Source of the DNA: Batkoa obscura
Lineage: Eukaryota > Entomophthoromycota > Entomophthoromycetes > Entomophthorales > Batkoaceae
Assembly (NCBI GenBank): GCA_030770535.1
Contig: JASVEC010000060.1
Coordinates: 1-64,000, forward strand
DNA: 64,000 bases
Direction: 5' to 3'
The notes beneath the pieces are model-generated. The model was not told the DNA's origin and did not search any database. It worked only from the letters and a program-made list of their open reading frames with translations. The stretch's first letter is position 1. Each line of letters starts with the position of its first letter. Made by a program: the position numbers and the translations under genes. Positions 60,809 to 64,000 of this stretch are shown here, piece by piece.

Positions 60809-63800
60809 ATGGAAGCAATGGAGATTCAGTATTATCGTCTAGAAATCGAACAATTAGACGAATTAATAGAAGCTAAAAAAGAGTTAAAATTAGTTCAATT
60901 GAAAGTAAGAGAAATTGGATTTTTGTGTTCAATGCTAATGATTGATTTAGTTTGAATTGATTATAGACGCTTTTTTTAATGAAATGGGAACCAAAGAAAT
61001 TAACATAAATAAATTCATAGAAGTAAGTTTGATTATTAACCATCGATTCAAATGGATTTGACATTATAAAATTCAGGTTCAATCTTTATTTAGTGGAAAA
61101 ATACTGATGTGGTTAGATACCATTGTTGGGGATTATACAAATAGTGCTGGAATTTATGTTACATTTTTAAAAAAAATAAATAGGGATTTGCACTTTATGG
61201 TAAGATTTTATAATATTATTTGTATTAATTAACTTATTTTTAAGTATGAATATAAAGATAAGATTCCATTGGACTCTAAGGAACAGTTTAATAATTGGGA
61301 AAACGAGATTTTTATGTTTTTAGGTGGGATTAATATGATATTAGATTCTGATGATAATATTAAAGATGCAAGTGGAGATACATTGGCAAATAGTAAGTGA
61401 ATTTGATTTTTAATTAATTAATTAATATGAATCTATTTTAGTATGTAATCAATTTGCTCTTATGGAGATTCAAAGTGACGAATTAATATACAGAAAAGAA
61501 ATTTATAAAGAAGTGTTAAAATTGATTAAAATCAACTCATTAAAAGCAAGTTTTATTAATAATTTAAGAGTAAGTATAGTTTTTTATTGCATGAAACCAT
61601 TAATTTATAATATTTCAAGTTAAAAGAGTTAATTTATGGGATTATTACAAAACTTTACCTTTTCTTAAAAGATAAAGAAGGAATCAATTCGTTACAATTG
61701 AATCAAGATGATAAAATACAAGATTCTTTTGTTTATTATTTTCAAACACTTTATTCACTATTCTTAATAATTAAAAAATGTGTTTTAAATGGTATAATAG
61801 TACAAAATAAACATGATATTTTTAATCAAATAAGAATGATTTTAGTTTACATTAATGGGTAAGTAATTTATTATTATTTATTATTTATTATTAATTAACT
61901 ATTAGATATTTCCCTTATAATCAACATTATATAATGAATTGTAATTATTTAAATGATTCAATTAAAGAAACATATCGAACAGTACAAACTAATTTTAATC
62001 AACAATTTTTTATTGAAAATTATTTTGAAAGTAATTCCAATATAGCAATAATTGAACAAATATTTGAATTGAAATATAATATCAATTTTAATGATAATGA
62101 TAGAATTATATTAAATTATGGGAAATTAAATTGTATTTCATTTGTAATTCAACATCTTGTATTATCAAACGAAGAGGATATTTTACTTTATTTGTCTTCT
62201 CAATTAACTAATGAAGATCAAGCATGTATTTTATCTAATCTATTAAAATTAGTAGATGAGATAATAAGTGTTTATTATTTAAATATTAGTAACGAAACAG
62301 AATCAAATGAAATAAAATCATTTCAACATCAACTAAGTCAAACTTTATTAATATTAATATCATTTTATCAAAAATATAAAGTAGGAAGATGGGAGCAAAT
62401 ATTTTTAAGTTACATTGTAAATGGAGGTTATTTTACTTATCAATTAATAATAGAAGTTTGGAATATTGTTTATTCAGGATTAAATGAATCGGTACAATTA
62501 GATCATTTTAAAGCATTAACCCATTTGGTAATATTGTCTATTTTTTATATTTATACTTATACTTATACTTATATTTATATAACTTTATTTTTTAGTTATG
62601 TTTACATTTGGATAATGAAATAGTATATGAAAGAATTGGTAATTTAATTCATTTATTTATATTACAAGGAAGTCGAGAGTTGAGGGTAAAGTTATTCATA
62701 AATATCAAATAATAATATTAACAATAATAATTTAAAATATTAGTTATTTGTAGCTAAAGAAATGTTATTAATAATTAAAAATTTTGAAACGGATCCAATA
62801 AAACTATTAGTATTAACTAGTTGTTTACCTTTAAATCAAATTCACTTACATCAAAACTATGATACTAAAGTAACTTATTTAAAATTGATTTTATTGTTAT
62901 TGTTATTTATTAATTTTATTAGATGGAAAAAGTAATTTTAGCTGCATTTAATAAGAATAGTCATTTGATTTATTCTAATAATTACTTAACGGTAACTAAT
63001 TATATTATAATTATTATTTTAATATTTTATTTTAATAGAAATGGATGTATAAAAGTTTAAGTCAATTATTTTATTGTTTTTCAGAAGAAAATTTAAGTAT
63101 AAATTTAATTGAAAAATTATTAACAAATTCTATAAAATGTTTGAATAATTATTGCTCATTTTATAAGAATTCAATAGATTTAATGTTAATCAATTCATGG
63201 TTAAATATGGTTGCTTACATCCCATTATTAATATTAGATCAAATTATTATTGAAGTAGGTTTTTTTATTTTAACTAATATTAATTTTATTAATTTGTTAT
63301 TATCATTTAGACATTAACAATATTAAAAAAATTTATAATCAATTTTAATGAAGAAATTGAATATTTATTAATACTTCAAATAATATTAAGAGGATGTGAT
63401 CTTCAATTTAGTAACGAGGAACGTAAAGTAAGTATTCAATAGCTTAATATTCTATATTCTGTTTTAAATTATTTTTATTGACTAACAATAATCAATTAGA
63501 TAAAATTTATACAATTAAGTAAAAGTATAATTCGTAGAATGTTTGAACAAAAAGATTGGTGTCTTCATTTTGTTGGGTTATGGATGATGGTAAATCATTA
63601 ATGATATTATTATTGACACTAATCTTTTATATATATTATATTTATTAATTTTAGACTAAATTTGCTAAATTAAAATGGAATATTGGAATTGAATTGATAG
63701 TATCAAGTAGTTTAAGAACAATGTTTATGGAATATTTAAAAAGAGAAGAGATTAATTTATTAAATAAAAAAGAGAGTAATAATATTGAAAATGTAAGTTT

Positions 63801-64000
63801 AATTATTATTAAATTAGTTTATTTTAATTTTATTAATATTCTATTTAATCTTAGTTATTGACCTTTATGAAGGAATTTTTGACAATTCATTTACCTTCAC
63901 AACCTAAAATTTTATTTGGTAATGGTCCTCAATTTCAATCTAATATTATTAAATGTGTCAATATTTTATTTAATGAATTATCAACTACAATTTCAAATTA
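60809..64000 (+). CDS. Large multi-exon helical protein of unknown function (3' end beyond window)
   Basis: An in-frame chain of at least 14 short exons separated by 45-75 bp GTAAGN...AG introns, about 880 residues so far and still open at 64000. It starts at ATG 60809 (MEAMEIQYYRLEIEQLDELI); an in-frame stretch further upstream has no ATG. The composition is helical with many Leu/Ile/Asn repeats: for example ILMWLDTIVGDYTNSAG, LLYLSSQLTNEDQACILSNL, SQTLLILISFYQKYKVGRW, CLNNYCSFYKNSIDLMLINS, and LLTFMKEFLTIHLPSQPKIL. This suits an alpha-solenoid (HEAT-like) protein such as a karyopherin or genome-maintenance scaffold. I do not recognise a family and give no function. No catalytic motif or membrane segment is seen; the hydrophobic stretch near 62540 lies in an intron. 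Confidence 0.55.

Overview
The window looks like a nuclear contig from a very AT-rich fungus. Genes have many short GT-AG introns with ACTAAC-like branch sites. Coding exons carry AAT-encoded asparagine runs. Several products are fungal or mainly fungal: a fused-type fungal prephenate dehydrogenase (Tyr1), Cut8/Sts1, Byr4/Bfa1, a Brr6/Brl1 nuclear-envelope protein and Mph1. A front-end, cytochrome-b5-fused fatty-acid desaturase together with this base composition suggests an early-diverging (zygomycete-grade) lineage. That placement is inference, not something the sequence proves.

Layout. 0-11 kb: a homeodomain gene (minus strand), a 5 kb gene-poor AT-rich stretch, a secreted CPAF-like S41 peptidase, and a five-exon front-end desaturase. 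12-25 kb: a compact cluster holding an Mph1/FANCM helicase with a run of about 65 Asn, CAB4-type phosphopantetheine adenylyltransferase, a mitochondrial FIST-domain protein, Brr6/Brl1, Dcp1, a METTL2/6-type tRNA methyltransferase, a cysteine-rich membrane protein and an Nxt1-like NTF2-fold protein. 27.5-29.4 kb: a second, inverted copy of the S41 peptidase. 32.3-40.0 kb: a whole-looking Ty3/gypsy LTR retrotransposon on the minus strand. 41-51 kb: Byr4/Bfa1, Tlg2 (syntaxin 16), Mak10/NAA35 (NatC), Ntr1/TFIP11 and an Stn1/RPA2-type OB-fold protein. 53-60 kb: Cut8/Sts1, Tyr1 and the cohesin kleisin Rad21. 60.8 kb to the end: a large, unrecognised, many-exon helical protein that runs off the window.

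The genes are mostly unrelated housekeeping functions: DNA repair, cohesin, telomere, mRNA decay and export, splicing, SNARE traffic, CoA and tyrosine synthesis. Many are arranged as tight divergent pairs separated by 150-235 bp.

The most notable non-genic signal is a family of ~105 bp palindrome-like elements with ATATGGGGATGT termini and an AGCGCT core. About eleven copies or fragments, all intergenic, are scattered through the window. In addition, one arm of the family lies on each side of the retrotransposon in inverted orientation. Other notable signals are gene conversion between the two S41 copies, a diverged tandem duplication in the promoter of one of them, and a four-fold repeated FEISDDD-type motif in the Mph1 N-terminus. 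Exon boundaries were worked out by eye from splice signals, phase and protein similarity. No database search was run.
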